From Actinomadura meyerae (GTDB lineage: Bacteria; Actinomycetota; Actinomycetes; Streptosporangiales; Streptosporangiaceae): a DNA stretch of 64,000 nucleotides. Positions within the stretch are counted from its first letter, which is position 1; each line of letters starts with the position of its first letter. Both the position numbers and the translations under genes were made by a program. The notes beneath the pieces were generated by a model that was not told where the DNA came from, searched no databases, and saw only the letters and a program-made list of their open reading frames with translations. The stretch is taken from contig NZ_FZOR01000011.1 of assembly GCF_900188445.1 (NCBI RefSeq), positions 1-64,000 on the forward strand, written 5' to 3'. Below are positions 7,861 to 15,881 of the stretch, piece by piece.

Positions 7861-8793
7861 ATGCGCGTCTTCGTGGCAGGTGGGACGGGGGTCCTGGGCA
7901 GGCGGCTGGTGCCTCGGCTGCTGGAGCGCGGCCACCAGGTGACGGCGACGGCGACGAGCGCCGCCAAGCTGAAGATGCTCGCGGACATGGGGGCCGAGGG
8001 CGTCGTGATGGACGGCCTCGACGCCGAGTCGGTCAGCGCGGCGGTGTCGGCGGCCCGGCCGGACGTGGTGGTCCACCAGATGACCGCGATCTCGGTGGCG
8101 CACGCGGGCAAGGCCGACATGAAGCACATGGACCGGTGGTTCGCGGGGACGAACCGGCTCCGCACCGTGGGCACGGACAACCTGCTGGCGGCCGTCGAGG
8201 AGTCCGGCGTCCCGCATGTCGTCGCGCAGAGCTACGGCGCCTGGAACGGCCTCCACGAGGGCGGCTGGGTGAAGACCGAGGACGACCCGCTGGACCCGAT
8301 GACCGGGACGCCCGCGGAGCCGGGCATGGCGGCGATCCGCCATGTGGAGGAGGCGGTCGGCGCGGTCGGCGGCGCCGTCCTGCGCTACGGCTGGTTCTAC
8401 GGGCCGGGGGCGATGGACGACCTGGTCGAGCCGGTCCGCAAGCGGCAGTTCCCGGTCGTCGGGGGCGGGCGCGGGCACTGCTCCTGGCTGCACCTGGACG
8501 ACGCGGCGAGCGCGACCGTCCTGGCCGTGGAGCAGCAGGCCCGCGGCGTGTTCGCCATCGTGGACGACGAGCCGGCCCCGGCCGCCGAGTGGCTGCCCTA
8601 CCTCGCCGAGTGCGCGGGGGCGAAGCGGCCAATGCGGGTCCCCGCCTGGCTGGCCCGCCCCCTCGCGGGCGACGTGGCGGTCATGGTGATGACCGAGGGC
8701 CGCGGCTTCTCCAACGCCAAGGCCAAGCGGGAACTCGGCTGGGAACTGCGGTACCCGTCCTGGCGGCAGGGCTTCAAGGAGGAACTGGCCTAG
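7861..8793 (+). CDS. NAD(P)-dependent epimerase/reductase, atypical SDR
   Basis: The 310-residue protein starts with a Rossmann nucleotide-binding motif FVAGGTGVLGRRLVPRL (GGTGVLG) and has the extended/atypical SDR layout. QSYGAWNGLHEGG marks the central region and LRYGWFYGPGAM the position where family members contact substrate. A canonical YxxxK pair is not obvious, which is common among atypical SDRs. The ATG at 7861 was preferred over 7855 because GGGGAG then sits eight bases upstream. The C-terminal AKRELGWELRYPSWRQGFKE is the usual end of this family. It is likely a cytosolic reductase or epimerase; the substrate is unknown. It converges on the small DoxX-like gene, with a strong hairpin between them. 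Confidence 0.85.
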   Translation: MRVFVAGGTGVLGRRLVPRLLERGHQVTATATSAAKLKMLADMGAEGVVMDGLDAESVSAAVSAARPDVVVHQMTAISVAHAGKADMKHMDRWFAGTNRLRTVGTDNLLAAVEESGVPHVVAQSYGAWNGLHEGGWVKTEDDPLDPMTGTPAEPGMAAIRHVEEAVGAVGGAVLRYGWFYGPGAMDDLVEPVRKRQFPVVGGGRGHCSWLHLDDAASATVLAVEQQARGVFAIVDDEPAPAAEWLPYLAECAGAKRPMRVPAWLARPLAGDVAVMVMTEGRGFSNAKAKRELGWELRYPSWRQGFKEELA

Positions 8794-8829
8794 CGGCTCG
8801 GACGGCGGCCGCCGTCGCCGTCCGAGCCG
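8794..8829. terminator. Bidirectional hairpin terminator
   Basis: CGGCTCGGACGGCG (8794-8807) is the exact reverse complement of 8816-8829, giving a 14-bp perfect stem with an 8-base loop directly after the TAG of the reductase gene. It lies between two convergent genes. There is no U tract, as is common in high-GC actinobacteria. Confidence 0.7.
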
Positions 8830-8855
8830 GGCGAGCCCCGAGGACGGGACGGCCG

Positions 8856-9116
8856 TCAGGCGGAGCGGCTCTTGGTCACCGTGCGCGCGCCCAGCCAGGC
8901 GGCGTAGACGGCGGTGCCGATGAGGCCGGCCTTGCGCGTCTTGTCGACGGCCAGGGCGACGCCCAGGGCCAGTTCGGTGGCGCCGTTCCGCTTGATCCAG
9001 GTCTGGGTGTCCTCGGGGAACGGCACCCGGGAGATCGGCTCGAACGCCTTGGGCGCGGCGAAGTGCGCGGCTCCCGTGGCGGCGAGGACGACGCCGGCGG
9101 CGCGGAGAAGGGCCAT
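8856..9116 (-). CDS. Small DoxX-like membrane protein
   Basis: The 86-residue protein has hydrophobic stretches at residues 3-20 and about 45-75, with the pattern LRAAGVVLAATGAAHFAAPKAFE seen in small DoxX-related proteins of actinobacteria (split here at residue 17). It is probably an inner-membrane protein without known enzymatic activity. It follows the monooxygenase gene by 13 bases on the same strand, so the two are probably cotranscribed, and the AAGGAATCCCC preceding its ATG supplies a ribosome binding site. A role linked to the monooxygenase, for example in handling a hydrophobic substrate, is inference only. Confidence 0.75.
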   Translation of the reverse strand: MALLRAAGVVLAATGAAHFAAPKAFEPISRVPFPEDTQTWIKRNGATELALGVALAVDKTRKAGLIGTAVYAAWLGARTVTKSRSA

Positions 9117-9129
9117 GAGGGGATTCCTT

Positions 9130-10614
9130 TCAAGCGGTGTACTCGTAGTCGTCGAGATCGAACGTCCGGCTGCGGCGCAGCACGTGGAACCCGGACTGCG
9201 GACGGACGTACGGGGCGTCGCCGTGCCGGTCGAAGTAGTAGGAGTTGGCGCGCGCGCAGCTCGGCTGGCCGAGGATCGTGCCCTTCATGCGCTCGCGCAT
9301 CCGGGCGGTGAAGTCGTCGTGCGGGCGGCGCCTGACCACCATGCGGGCGGCCCGCCGCCGCCGCGCCTCCGCGACGCACCGCGCGATGTGGGCGCTGCCC
9401 GCCTCGATGATCGAGAACCAGGACGCGCCGGTGACGGTGTACGGGCCGTTCATCAGCCAGAAGTTGGGGGCGAGGGGCGAGGCGACGCCCTCGTAGGTCT
9501 GGTAGCGGTGCTCGTCCCAGTGGGCGCCCAGCTCGGTGCCGCCCAGGCCGACGACGGGGAACGCGGGCATCGCCCCGATCTCCAGCGTCTTGAAGCCGGT
9601 GGCCAGGATCAGGGTGTCGATCGGCCGCTCGCGTCCGTCCCGGGTGACGATCCCGTGCTCGGTGATCCGCTCGATCGGGTCGGTCACCAGCTCGACGTCG
9701 TCGCGCATGAAGGTCGGGAAGTAGCGGTTGGAGAACGAGGGCCGCTTGCAGCCGAAGCCGTAGCGCGGCGTGAGGGCGCGGCGCAGGCGGCGGTCGGGCA
9801 CCTGGCGGCGCAGGTGCGCGCGGCAGATCAGCTCGGTGCCCCGCACCAGGAACGGGACCTTGCCGTAGTGCACGATGCCCAGCACCATGATCACCTCGGA
9901 GGCGGCCGTGGTGATCAGCCGGGCGAGCGACTGGACCGGCGGCACCGCCCGGAACAGCGCGCGGACCCCGCGCGGGACCGTGAAGTCGATCTTCGGGAAG
10001 ACCCAGATCGGGGTGCGCTGGTAGACGTCCAGATGCGCGGCGACCGGCGCGATCTCCGGGATGACCTGGAGGCCGGACGCACCGGTCCCGATCACCGCGA
10101 CCCGCTTCCCGCGCAGGTCGTGGCCGTGGTCCCAGCGGGCGGTGTGGATCACCTTCCCGGCGAACGTCTCGATGCCGGGGATGGCGGGGTTCTTGGGCTG
10201 GTCGAGCGGGCCGACGGCGGCGATCAGGAACCGCGCGACGATCTCGCCCTCGCCCGTGTGGACGCGCCACACGTCGGCGTCCTCGTCGAAGACCGCCCGC
10301 TCGACCCTGGTGCCGAGCCGCAGATGCGGCCGCAGCCGGTACTTGTCGGCGCAGTGCTCGGCATAGGCGCGCACCTCCGCGCCCGGCGCGAACGCCCGCG
10401 TCCAGGACGGGTTGGGCTCGAACGAGTAGCAGTACGTGGTGGACGGGATGTCGACGGCGACCCCCGGATAGGTGTTGTGCCGCCACACGCCACCGACGCC
10501 GTCCGCGGCGTCCAGGATGACGAAGTCACGGACGCCCCGCTGCCGCAGCCGGATGGCGACGCACATACCGGAGAACCCGGCGCCGACGATGACCACCTCA
10601 TGGTCGGGCTCCAT
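9130..10614 (-). CDS. Flavin-containing monooxygenase, Baeyer-Villiger type
   Basis: The 494-residue protein has an N-terminal FAD-binding GAGFSG motif (residues 11-16), the Baeyer-Villiger fingerprint FAGKVIHTARWD (matches FxGxxxHTxxW), and a second Rossmann motif VIGTGASG for NADPH right after it. FATGF-like sequence near residue 370 (ILATGFKT) completes the family signature. It likely inserts oxygen next to a ketone or oxidises a heteroatom in a hydrophobic substrate in the cytosol. The start is the ATG at 10614; the longer open frame upstream is antisense to the divergent TetR gene. Two copies of an ATACCG palindrome in the intergenic region predict TetR-controlled expression. Confidence 0.9.
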   Translation of the reverse strand: MEPDHEVVIVGAGFSGMCVAIRLRQRGVRDFVILDAADGVGGVWRHNTYPGVAVDIPSTTYCYSFEPNPSWTRAFAPGAEVRAYAEHCADKYRLRPHLRLGTRVERAVFDEDADVWRVHTGEGEIVARFLIAAVGPLDQPKNPAIPGIETFAGKVIHTARWDHGHDLRGKRVAVIGTGASGLQVIPEIAPVAAHLDVYQRTPIWVFPKIDFTVPRGVRALFRAVPPVQSLARLITTAASEVIMVLGIVHYGKVPFLVRGTELICRAHLRRQVPDRRLRRALTPRYGFGCKRPSFSNRYFPTFMRDDVELVTDPIERITEHGIVTRDGRERPIDTLILATGFKTLEIGAMPAFPVVGLGGTELGAHWDEHRYQTYEGVASPLAPNFWLMNGPYTVTGASWFSIIEAGSAHIARCVAEARRRRAARMVVRRRPHDDFTARMRERMKGTILGQPSCARANSYYFDRHGDAPYVRPQSGFHVLRRSRTFDLDDYEYTA

Positions 10615-10638
10615 CCGGCGCCACCTCCCCCAGCCGAG

Positions 10639-10674
10639 ATACCGACGGTATTCAGCAGTTGGACGAGGTGTCAA
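10639..10674 (-). promoter_or_regulatory. Monooxygenase promoter with TetR-type operator
   Basis: On the minus strand TTGACA (10674-10669) and TACCGT (10650-10645) are 18 bases apart. The perfect 13-bp palindrome ATACCGACGGTAT (10639-10651) contains the -10 box, so a repressor bound there would block the monooxygenase gene. The same palindrome, read on the other strand, recurs at 10705. Confidence 0.65.
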
Positions 10675-10704
10675 TACATCTGCGAGGGGTCGCCGCGCCC
10701 GGCC

Positions 10705-10721
10705 GGATACCGTCGGTATCC
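10705..10721. promoter_or_regulatory. Second TetR-type operator, in front of the TetR gene
   Basis: GGATACCGTCGGTATCC is a perfect 17-bp palindrome whose 13-bp core is the reverse complement of the site at 10639-10651. It lies 29 bases before the TetR start codon, in position for autoregulation. Confidence 0.7.
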
Positions 10722-10749
10722 GAAGGTTCACGCCCCCTACCATGGCGGG

Positions 10750-11346
10750 ATGGCACGACTGAGCAGGGCGGAAAGCCAGGCGCGCACCCGCGAACTGCTG
10801 ATCGCCACGGCCCGGCGGCTGTTCCTGCGTGACGGGTATCACGCCACCACGCTGGAGAAGGTCGCGGAGGCGGCGTCCTTCTCCAAGGGCGCCGTCTACT
10901 CCAACTTCGGCACCAAGGACGAGCTGTGCCGGACGGTCATCGACGCCATCCGCGCCGAGCAGGTGCAGGCGGTCATGGACGCCTTCCTCGGCGAGGGCTC
11001 CGACGAGGACCGGCTCGCCGTCTTCGAGGCGTGGGCCGAACGCACGATCGGCGACCCCGGCTGGACGCTGCTGGAGGCCGAGTTCGCCATCCACGCCACG
11101 CGCCGCGACCCCCGGCTGCGCGCCGAGGTCGCCGCCGGCGGGCGAAGCTGGGCCGGGGCGCTGCGGTTGCTGCTGGAGGAAGAGGCCAGGCGCCGCGACC
11201 GCCCGCTCCCCCTGCCCGCCGCCGAACTGGCCGACGCCCTCCTCAGCCTCGGCATCGGCCTCGGCCTGCGCCGCGCGGTCGACCCGGCGCTGTCCCCGAA
11301 CGCCCTGACGAACGTGATCCGCCTGCTGCTGGCGCACCCCACCTGA
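10750..11346 (+). CDS. TetR family regulator of the monooxygenase
   Basis: The 198-residue protein has a TetR helix-turn-helix at about residues 10-55: LIATARRLFLRDGYHATTLE then KVAEAASFSKGAVYSNFGTK. The C-terminal half contains a WAERTIGDPGWTLLEAEF stretch seen in TetR_C_6-like domains. The ATG at 10750 begins the recognisable domain; the open frame extends far upstream only as antisense to the monooxygenase. It is divergent from the monooxygenase gene with two identical palindromes between them, so it is the probable repressor of both. The inducing ligand is likely the monooxygenase substrate. Confidence 0.88.
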   Translation: MARLSRAESQARTRELLIATARRLFLRDGYHATTLEKVAEAASFSKGAVYSNFGTKDELCRTVIDAIRAEQVQAVMDAFLGEGSDEDRLAVFEAWAERTIGDPGWTLLEAEFAIHATRRDPRLRAEVAAGGRSWAGALRLLLEEEARRRDRPLPLPAAELADALLSLGIGLGLRRAVDPALSPNALTNVIRLLLAHPT

Positions 11347-11356
11347 CGGCCGGAGT

Positions 11357-11707
11357 TCAGCCGTCGGACTGGGCGAGGAAGGTGGCCAGGGTCTGGCGAT
11401 TGCGTCGCAGGACGTCGATGCGCCCGTCCAGGGCGGCGAGTTCCCGGTCGAGGAGGTCGCGGATGTCGGCGCACCAGTCGAACTCCGACCCGTCGCCCCG
11501 CGTGCAGGGGAGCACCACCCGGATGACCTCGGTGGACAGGCCCGCGTCCAGCAGGACGCGGATCTTCCGCACCGTCGTCACGGAGTCCTCGTCGTAGTGC
11601 CGGTACCCGTTCGCGCCGCGCGCGGCGTCGAGGAGGCCCTGCTCCTCGTAGTAGCGCAGCAGGCGCGGGCTGACACCGGTACGCCGGGCCAACTCCCCGA
11701 TCAGCAT
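11357..11707 (-). CDS. MerR family regulator
   Basis: The 116-residue protein has the N-terminal winged helix of MerR proteins: MLIGELARRTGVSPRLLRYY then EEQGLLDAARGANGYRHYDE. It ends in a dimerisation coiled coil (about residues 75-112) and has cysteines at about 73 and 81 (PCTRGD and DWCADI). These are not arranged like the SoxR cluster ligands, so a small-molecule effector is more likely. The ATG at 11707 starts the domain. The gene is divergent from the class IV aminotransferase gene, whose promoter has the unusually long spacer that MerR proteins untwist to activate. Confidence 0.87.
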   Translation of the reverse strand: MLIGELARRTGVSPRLLRYYEEQGLLDAARGANGYRHYDEDSVTTVRKIRVLLDAGLSTEVIRVVLPCTRGDGSEFDWCADIRDLLDRELAALDGRIDVLRRNRQTLATFLAQSDG

Positions 11708-11721
11708 GTCACCGTCCCATG

Positions 11722-11753
11722 TTGACCTTCTCACCGATGTGAGGCCTTAACGT
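11722..11753 (+). promoter_or_regulatory. MerR-type long-spacer promoter
   Basis: TTGACC (11722-11727) is followed after 19-20 bases by ttaacg/taacgt (11747-11753). The spacer carries an inverted repeat, CTCAC (11730-11734) and GTGAG (11739-11743), around CGAT. A spacer of 19-20 bases with a centred dyad is the hallmark of promoters activated by MerR-family proteins. It drives the aminotransferase gene at 11794. Confidence 0.6.
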
Positions 11754-11793
11754 CGCTCCGCGAAAGCTCATTCCGCCTGTTGGGGGCACGCTC

Positions 11794-12591
11794 ATGGCCT
11801 TTTTCACCGTCCAGCGCAATGGCCGCGCCGCGACCGCCGAGGATCTGGCGCCGCTGGCCTTCGCGGGCTACGCCCACTTCACCGCCATGCAGGTGCGCGG
11901 GAGCAGGATCCGCGGCCTCGACCTCCACCTGGAACGGCTGCGGTACGCCTCGGAGGAACTGTTCGGCCGCGCTCTGCCCGACGACCGGATCCGCACTCTG
12001 CTGCGGACGGCATTGGCGGCGAGCCCGCCCGACGTCTCACTGACGGCCACCGTCTACTCGTCGCCGGGCGAATTCACCGCCGATTCGACGGAGCTGGACG
12101 TCCTGGTCCGGACCGGACCGCCCGCATCCGGCCCGGCGGGACCGCTGGCGCTGACCGCGGTCGAGTACGAGCGGCCCCTGCCCGCCGTGAAGCACGTCGG
12201 CGAGGTGGCCAAGACGTACTACATGCGCCGGGCCGTCCGGGACGGCTTCGACGACGCCGCGTTCGTCGACCGCCGTGGCCGGTTCAGCGAGGCGACGATC
12301 TGGAACCTGGCGTTCTGGGACGGCGAGGCGGTGCTGTGGCCCGACGCCGAGATGCTGACTGGGACGACGATGGGCATCGTCCGCCGCCAACTGGCCCGTC
12401 TCGGCGTCCCGCAGCGCACGCGGGAAGTCGCTCTCGCAGATCTGCCGGCGCTGGGCGGGGCCGTCGTCATGAACTCGTGGACGCCGGGCGTGGCGATCCG
12501 CCAGATCGATGCCGTGCCCGTCCCGGAGGCACCGCGTTTCCTGGAACTGCTGCACCAGGCGTACGAGGCGGAACCGCTCATCGAGCCTTGA
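11794..12591 (+). CDS. Class IV aminotransferase family protein
   Basis: The 265-residue protein belongs to the fold-type IV PLP enzymes that include branched-chain and D-amino acid aminotransferases and 4-amino-4-deoxychorismate lyase. The N-terminal domain has LHLERLRYASEELFG, and the likely PLP-binding lysine is in EVAKTYYMRR (about residue 140-146). The AFVDRRGRFSEATIWNLAFW segment matches the conserved region around the cofactor phosphate, and TTMGIVRRQL follows. GGGGG precedes the ATG. Whether it is an aminotransferase or a lyase cannot be decided. Its promoter looks MerR-activated, which suggests an inducible catabolic or resistance role rather than housekeeping folate synthesis. Confidence 0.85.
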   Translation: MAFFTVQRNGRAATAEDLAPLAFAGYAHFTAMQVRGSRIRGLDLHLERLRYASEELFGRALPDDRIRTLLRTALAASPPDVSLTATVYSSPGEFTADSTELDVLVRTGPPASGPAGPLALTAVEYERPLPAVKHVGEVAKTYYMRRAVRDGFDDAAFVDRRGRFSEATIWNLAFWDGEAVLWPDAEMLTGTTMGIVRRQLARLGVPQRTREVALADLPALGGAVVMNSWTPGVAIRQIDAVPVPEAPRFLELLHQAYEAEPLIEP

Positions 12592-12685
12592 ACCTGTTGA
12601 CGGCCGCACACCATCCGGTTTCGATGACCTGTGCGCCCGCCGCCACGGCCAGGCAGCCGTCGGCGGACGATGCGGAGGAGTGCCG

Positions 12686-13105
12686 TTGAGCAAGACAGTG
12701 CCGGTGATCTCCGGTGGCGCCATGTTCTGGGCTTATGACGTGGCACTCGGGGTTCTCTTCATCGAAGCGGCGCGAGTCGGGGCGGAAGCGCCGCCGGACG
12801 TCCGCCCTTCGTGGTGGCCGGAGCTGGAGCAGGACTTCCACACATACGCGCTGGTGGGCGGCAGTTCCACGGTGCTTCTGGACGACTTCAGCGGGGACCG
12901 GCGACAGATGTTCGTGCAGTGCATCGTGGAGGCGGCTCGCCGGATCGAGGCTCGCGGCGGCGTAGGCAGGGCCGAAGTCTCATCCTGGCCGGACCACGCT
13001 GCGCACTGCCGCACCCGAAGGCCCTTGAATATGGATCGCTTCGTCCGCCGTCACTGTGCGACGTTGATCGCGTGCCTCAACCGATCCTGCGCACCGACAG
13101 GCTGA
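12686..13105 (+). CDS. Hypothetical protein
   Basis: The 139-residue protein is not recognised. It contains AMFWAYDVALGVLFIEAARV and a WWPELEQDFHTYALVGG stretch. It looks like a globular protein without a signal peptide. The TTG start at 12686 (LSKTVPV) follows AGGAG by five bases; a GTG at 12680 is an alternative. It overlaps the following acetyltransferase gene by 34 bases, so the extreme C-terminus may not be real or a late frameshift may be present. Confidence 0.6.
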   Translation: MSKTVPVISGGAMFWAYDVALGVLFIEAARVGAEAPPDVRPSWWPELEQDFHTYALVGGSSTVLLDDFSGDRRQMFVQCIVEAARRIEARGGVGRAEVSSWPDHAAHCRTRRPLNMDRFVRRHCATLIACLNRSCAPTG

Positions 13106-13674
13106 TGCTGGTCCCGCTCGCCGACCGGCACCTCGACCTGGAAGTACGGCTCGACTCCGACCCCGAAGTGCTTCGCTACCTCTCCGCGCGAGTGCCGACC
13201 AGGGACGAGGTGGTCGCCTCTCACGAGCGGCGGATGGCGATGGCGGGCAAAGTGGACGGCCTTGGTTTCTGGATGGCCTTCGCCGCGTCCGACAGCGGGG
13301 CCTCGCCGCCGGCGCGGGAGGAGGACGGCGAGTTCGTCGGGCTGATGATGCTGCCGCCCGCGCACGGTCCCGACCAGCCGGACGATCCGACCGTTTCGGA
13401 TCTGGGATACCGCCTCCTCCGGCGGCACTGGCGGCGGGGTTTCGCAGGCGAGGCGTCCCGCGCCCTTCTGCGGCATGCCTTCGACACGGTCGGGCAGAGC
13501 CGCGTCATCGCACAGACCATGACCGTCAACGCCGGTTCCGTGGGTGTGATGCGGTCCATCGGCATGCGGTACGTGCGCACGTACTACCCGCAGTTCGACG
13601 AGCCGTTGCCGGACGCGCACCTGGGCGAGGTCGAGTACGAGATGACCCGCGCCATGTGGGAGCAGATGCGCTGA
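13072..13674 (+). CDS. GNAT family N-acetyltransferase, RimJ/RimL type
   Basis: The 200-residue protein begins with the RimJ/RimL signature ILRTDRLMLVPLADRHLDLE and has the acetyl-CoA-binding loop region LGYRLLRRHWRRGFAGEASR, where R-x-G-F/Y-A replaces the classic Q/RxxGxG/A. SVGVMRSIGMRYVRTYYPQF near the C-terminus matches the family's last motif. It probably acetylates an N-terminus or a small amine in the cytosol. The GTG at 13072 gives the expected domain boundary; no strong ribosome binding site is visible, so translation may couple to the overlapping hypothetical gene. Confidence 0.85.
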   Translation: MPQPILRTDRLMLVPLADRHLDLEVRLDSDPEVLRYLSARVPTRDEVVASHERRMAMAGKVDGLGFWMAFAASDSGASPPAREEDGEFVGLMMLPPAHGPDQPDDPTVSDLGYRLLRRHWRRGFAGEASRALLRHAFDTVGQSRVIAQTMTVNAGSVGVMRSIGMRYVRTYYPQFDEPLPDAHLGEVEYEMTRAMWEQMR

Positions 13675-13723
13675 GGCCGCGGGCATCCGGGAACCCGGTC
13701 GTCTTGGCGGACAGTCCAGGTAC

Positions 13724-14383
13724 ATGGAGACAAGCATGCGCGCCCGGGTCCACGCCGGTGACCCGGACGCGTTCAGGGAGCTGTTCGACGAACACGCTCG
13801 CTCGGTGTACAACCTCGCCTTCAGGTTGACGGGGAACTGGTCGACCGCTGAGGACGTGGTGTCGCTGACCTTCCTCGAAGCGTGGCGGCTGCGCGAGCGG
13901 GTCGACGTCGCCCTCGATACCGATGCCGGCGGCGGGTCGTTGCGTCCATGGCTGCTGGGCATCGCCACCAACGTCACGCGGAACGTACGCCGAGCCGCCC
14001 GGCGGCACGCCACCGCGCTCGTCCGGCTGCCGAAGGACGACGCGGTGCCGGACATCGCCGAGGAGGTCACGTCCCGCGTCGACGACCGGCGACGGCTCGC
14101 CCTGGTGCGGACGGCGCTGAGCGCGCTGCGCCGTCCGGAGCGCGAGGTGCTGGTGTTGTGCGTCTGGTCCGGGCTGGATTACGCCGAGGCCGCCGCAGTG
14201 CTCGGTGTGCCGATCGGCACTGTGCGCTCCCGGTTGTCGCGAGCGCGGAAGAAACTGAGCGGCCTCGTCGACACCGCCGGTCTTCGTCCGTCCGGAGAAG
14301 GCCGGGAACCCGGTACCGGCCGCGGACAGCTAGAGGATGACCGCGGATTCGCGGTCCGGTCCATGCAGGAGAACACCCGATGA
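13724..14383 (+). CDS. ECF RNA polymerase sigma factor
   Basis: The 219-residue protein is an extracytoplasmic-function sigma factor. Region 2 is at about residues 13-85 (FRELFDEHARSVYNLAFRLT and TAEDVVSLTFLEAWR), and region 4 at about 125-180 (LRRPEREVLVLCVWSGLDYA and VLGVPIGTVRSRLSRARKKL). It directs polymerase to a small regulon. Its stop codon overlaps the start of the following CU044_5270-type gene (ATGA), so that membrane protein is its probable partner or anti-sigma factor. GGGAACC at 13689-13695 upstream resembles ECF -35 elements and may allow self-activation; no matching -10 was assigned. ATG 13736 with GGAG upstream is an alternative start. Confidence 0.93.
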   Translation: METSMRARVHAGDPDAFRELFDEHARSVYNLAFRLTGNWSTAEDVVSLTFLEAWRLRERVDVALDTDAGGGSLRPWLLGIATNVTRNVRRAARRHATALVRLPKDDAVPDIAEEVTSRVDDRRRLALVRTALSALRRPEREVLVLCVWSGLDYAEAAAVLGVPIGTVRSRLSRARKKLSGLVDTAGLRPSGEGREPGTGRGQLEDDRGFAVRSMQENTR

Positions 14384-15357
14384 ATGCCACCCAGTCGCAG
14401 CGAGATTCCGGCGAGCACGAGGAATTGGCCCGGTTGCTGCCGGGACCGGCGGAGCGGGATCTGCCGAGTGACCGTCACCAGCGTCTCAAGGAGTTCGTGA
14501 TGAGTCAGATCCAAGAAGACCTGCGATCGTCCGAGCAGGCCCCGCGCCGTCGCAAGGGACGCCGGCCGGTGGTCCTGGTGTCGGCGCTGACCGCCGCCGC
14601 TACGGCGACCGCCGCCGTGGTGGTGCTCGGCATGAGCGGCTCCGAGGACTCGCGGGCCGGGTCGGACGGCCGCTCCACCGCTTCCGCCGCCGCCTCACCG
14701 TCGGGTCAGCAGATCCTGCTCGTCGCTGCCACCACCGCGGAACGGACGCCGGCGGGTTCCGGCACCTACTGGTACGTCAAGACGACGTACACCAAGCGCG
14801 AGGGGGGCGCCCGGATCTCGCTGGAGAGCTGGACTCGCCGGGACGGCCGCGTCTGGTGGAAGGGAGCCAAGACGCAGGGCAAGGTGGTCCGGCTCGCCAC
14901 TCCCGCCCCGTTCCGGCTGGGCGGCGCCGCGGTGAGCGTCGAGCAGCTCGACCGGCTGCCCACCGAGCCGGAAGCGCTGCAGGGCTGGATCGCCGACGCG
15001 GTGAAGCGCGGCGGGGTCACGACCAGCGCCGGACGCGCCGACGCGAAGACCCGGGAGCGGTCCGTCTTCGACGGGCTGGTCTCGCTGGTCTCGCAACTGC
15101 CGTCCCCGCCGAAGGCCCGGTCCGCCGCCTTCCGCGCGCTGGCCTCCTACCCCGAGGTCAAGAACCTCGGCCCGGTCAAGGGCGGTCAGGGCCTGACGAT
15201 CTCCTTGGGGAAGGGAGAGGTGGCGAACCTGGTCCTCGACCCGAAGACCTCGCGCATCACCGACACCGACTACTTCGTCTCGGCTGACGGCGCCCAGGTC
15301 ACGGCCCCGGGCGGCGCCACCATCGTCGCCCAGTGGACGAACCGGCCACCGAAGTAG
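14380..15357 (+). CDS. CU044_5270 family membrane protein, likely ECF partner
   Basis: The 325-residue protein has a cytosolic N-terminus of about 60 residues, a single membrane helix (about residues 63-85, PVVLVSALTAAATATAAVVV), and a long extracytoplasmic domain with GTYWYVKTTYTKREGG and SLESWTRRDGRVWWKG. This matches the CU044_5270 family, which sits next to ECF sigma genes in many actinobacteria. By position and topology it is a candidate transmembrane anti-sigma factor or sensor. Expression is coupled to the sigma gene by a 4-base overlap. Confidence 0.82.
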   Translation: MNATQSQRDSGEHEELARLLPGPAERDLPSDRHQRLKEFVMSQIQEDLRSSEQAPRRRKGRRPVVLVSALTAAATATAAVVVLGMSGSEDSRAGSDGRSTASAAASPSGQQILLVAATTAERTPAGSGTYWYVKTTYTKREGGARISLESWTRRDGRVWWKGAKTQGKVVRLATPAPFRLGGAAVSVEQLDRLPTEPEALQGWIADAVKRGGVTTSAGRADAKTRERSVFDGLVSLVSQLPSPPKARSAAFRALASYPEVKNLGPVKGGQGLTISLGKGEVANLVLDPKTSRITDTDYFVSADGAQVTAPGGATIVAQWTNRPPK

Positions 15358-15378
15358 ACCCGGTCCGGCGACGCATCG

Positions 15379-15801
15379 TCACAGGCCCGCATGCTCACCC
15401 GAGCGTGCGGGCTTCAACCGTTCACCGGACCGGAGGAACCAATGCGCGATGACCAATGGGATGATCCCGACCGGATACCAGATGACATCGACGAGGTCGA
15501 ACTGGGCGCCCAGCAGTTGACGTGCGAACCAGCTGCGTTCGGAGATGGCCTCGGGTATCGAGGTGAGCTGCGCGAACTCGATGAACCAGCAGTATGCGAT
15601 AGCGATGGCACCGGCGAGCAGCGGACGGATCGACGGCCTTATGAAGACCGCAATCGTGTACACGATGGCGCCCGAGAAAGCGGCACCGGAGTACTGCTCG
15701 ATAGGCCCGTCCATCACGGCACGGGTCCCATAGGCCGCACCTGCAAGACCGACAGCCGCCGCGACCATCAACAGCCGAGTCCAGCGCGCTGAGAACGACA
15801 T
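15379..15801 (-). CDS. DUF2809 family membrane protein
   Basis: The 140-residue protein has four predicted membrane helices (about residues 9-27, 40-55, 60-78, 108-128). WFIEFAQLTSIPEAI and LLGAQFDLVDVIWYPVG match the DUF2809 family of unknown function; VanZ-like proteins are more distant relatives. It converges on the ECF operon, and the hairpin at 15385-15412 lies inside its 3' end. Confidence 0.8.
   Translation of the reverse strand: MSFSARWTRLLMVAAAVGLAGAAYGTRAVMDGPIEQYSGAAFSGAIVYTIAVFIRPSIRPLLAGAIAIAYCWFIEFAQLTSIPEAISERSWFARQLLGAQFDLVDVIWYPVGIIPLVIAHWFLRSGERLKPARSGEHAGL
15385..15412. terminator. Hairpin between convergent genes
   Basis: GCCCGCATGCTC (15385-15396) pairs with GAGCGTGCGGGC (15401-15412) at 11 of 12 positions across a 4-base loop. 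It lies 28 bases past the CU044_5270-type gene and overlaps the last codons of the DUF2809 gene. Confidence 0.55.
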
Positions 15802-15881
15802 CGCGCAAGCATAGAAGCCCCACAGCCCACATCAACGCGATTCAGCCGCACACGGCCAAGTCACGTCCAATGTTGATGCAC

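Noticed and set aside
8914..10749. Long plus-strand open frame leading into the TetR gene
   Set aside because: It is antisense to the monooxygenase gene and is open only because of high GC; its translation is Val/Gly/Arg/Pro-rich without motifs. Only the part from 10750 is the TetR protein.
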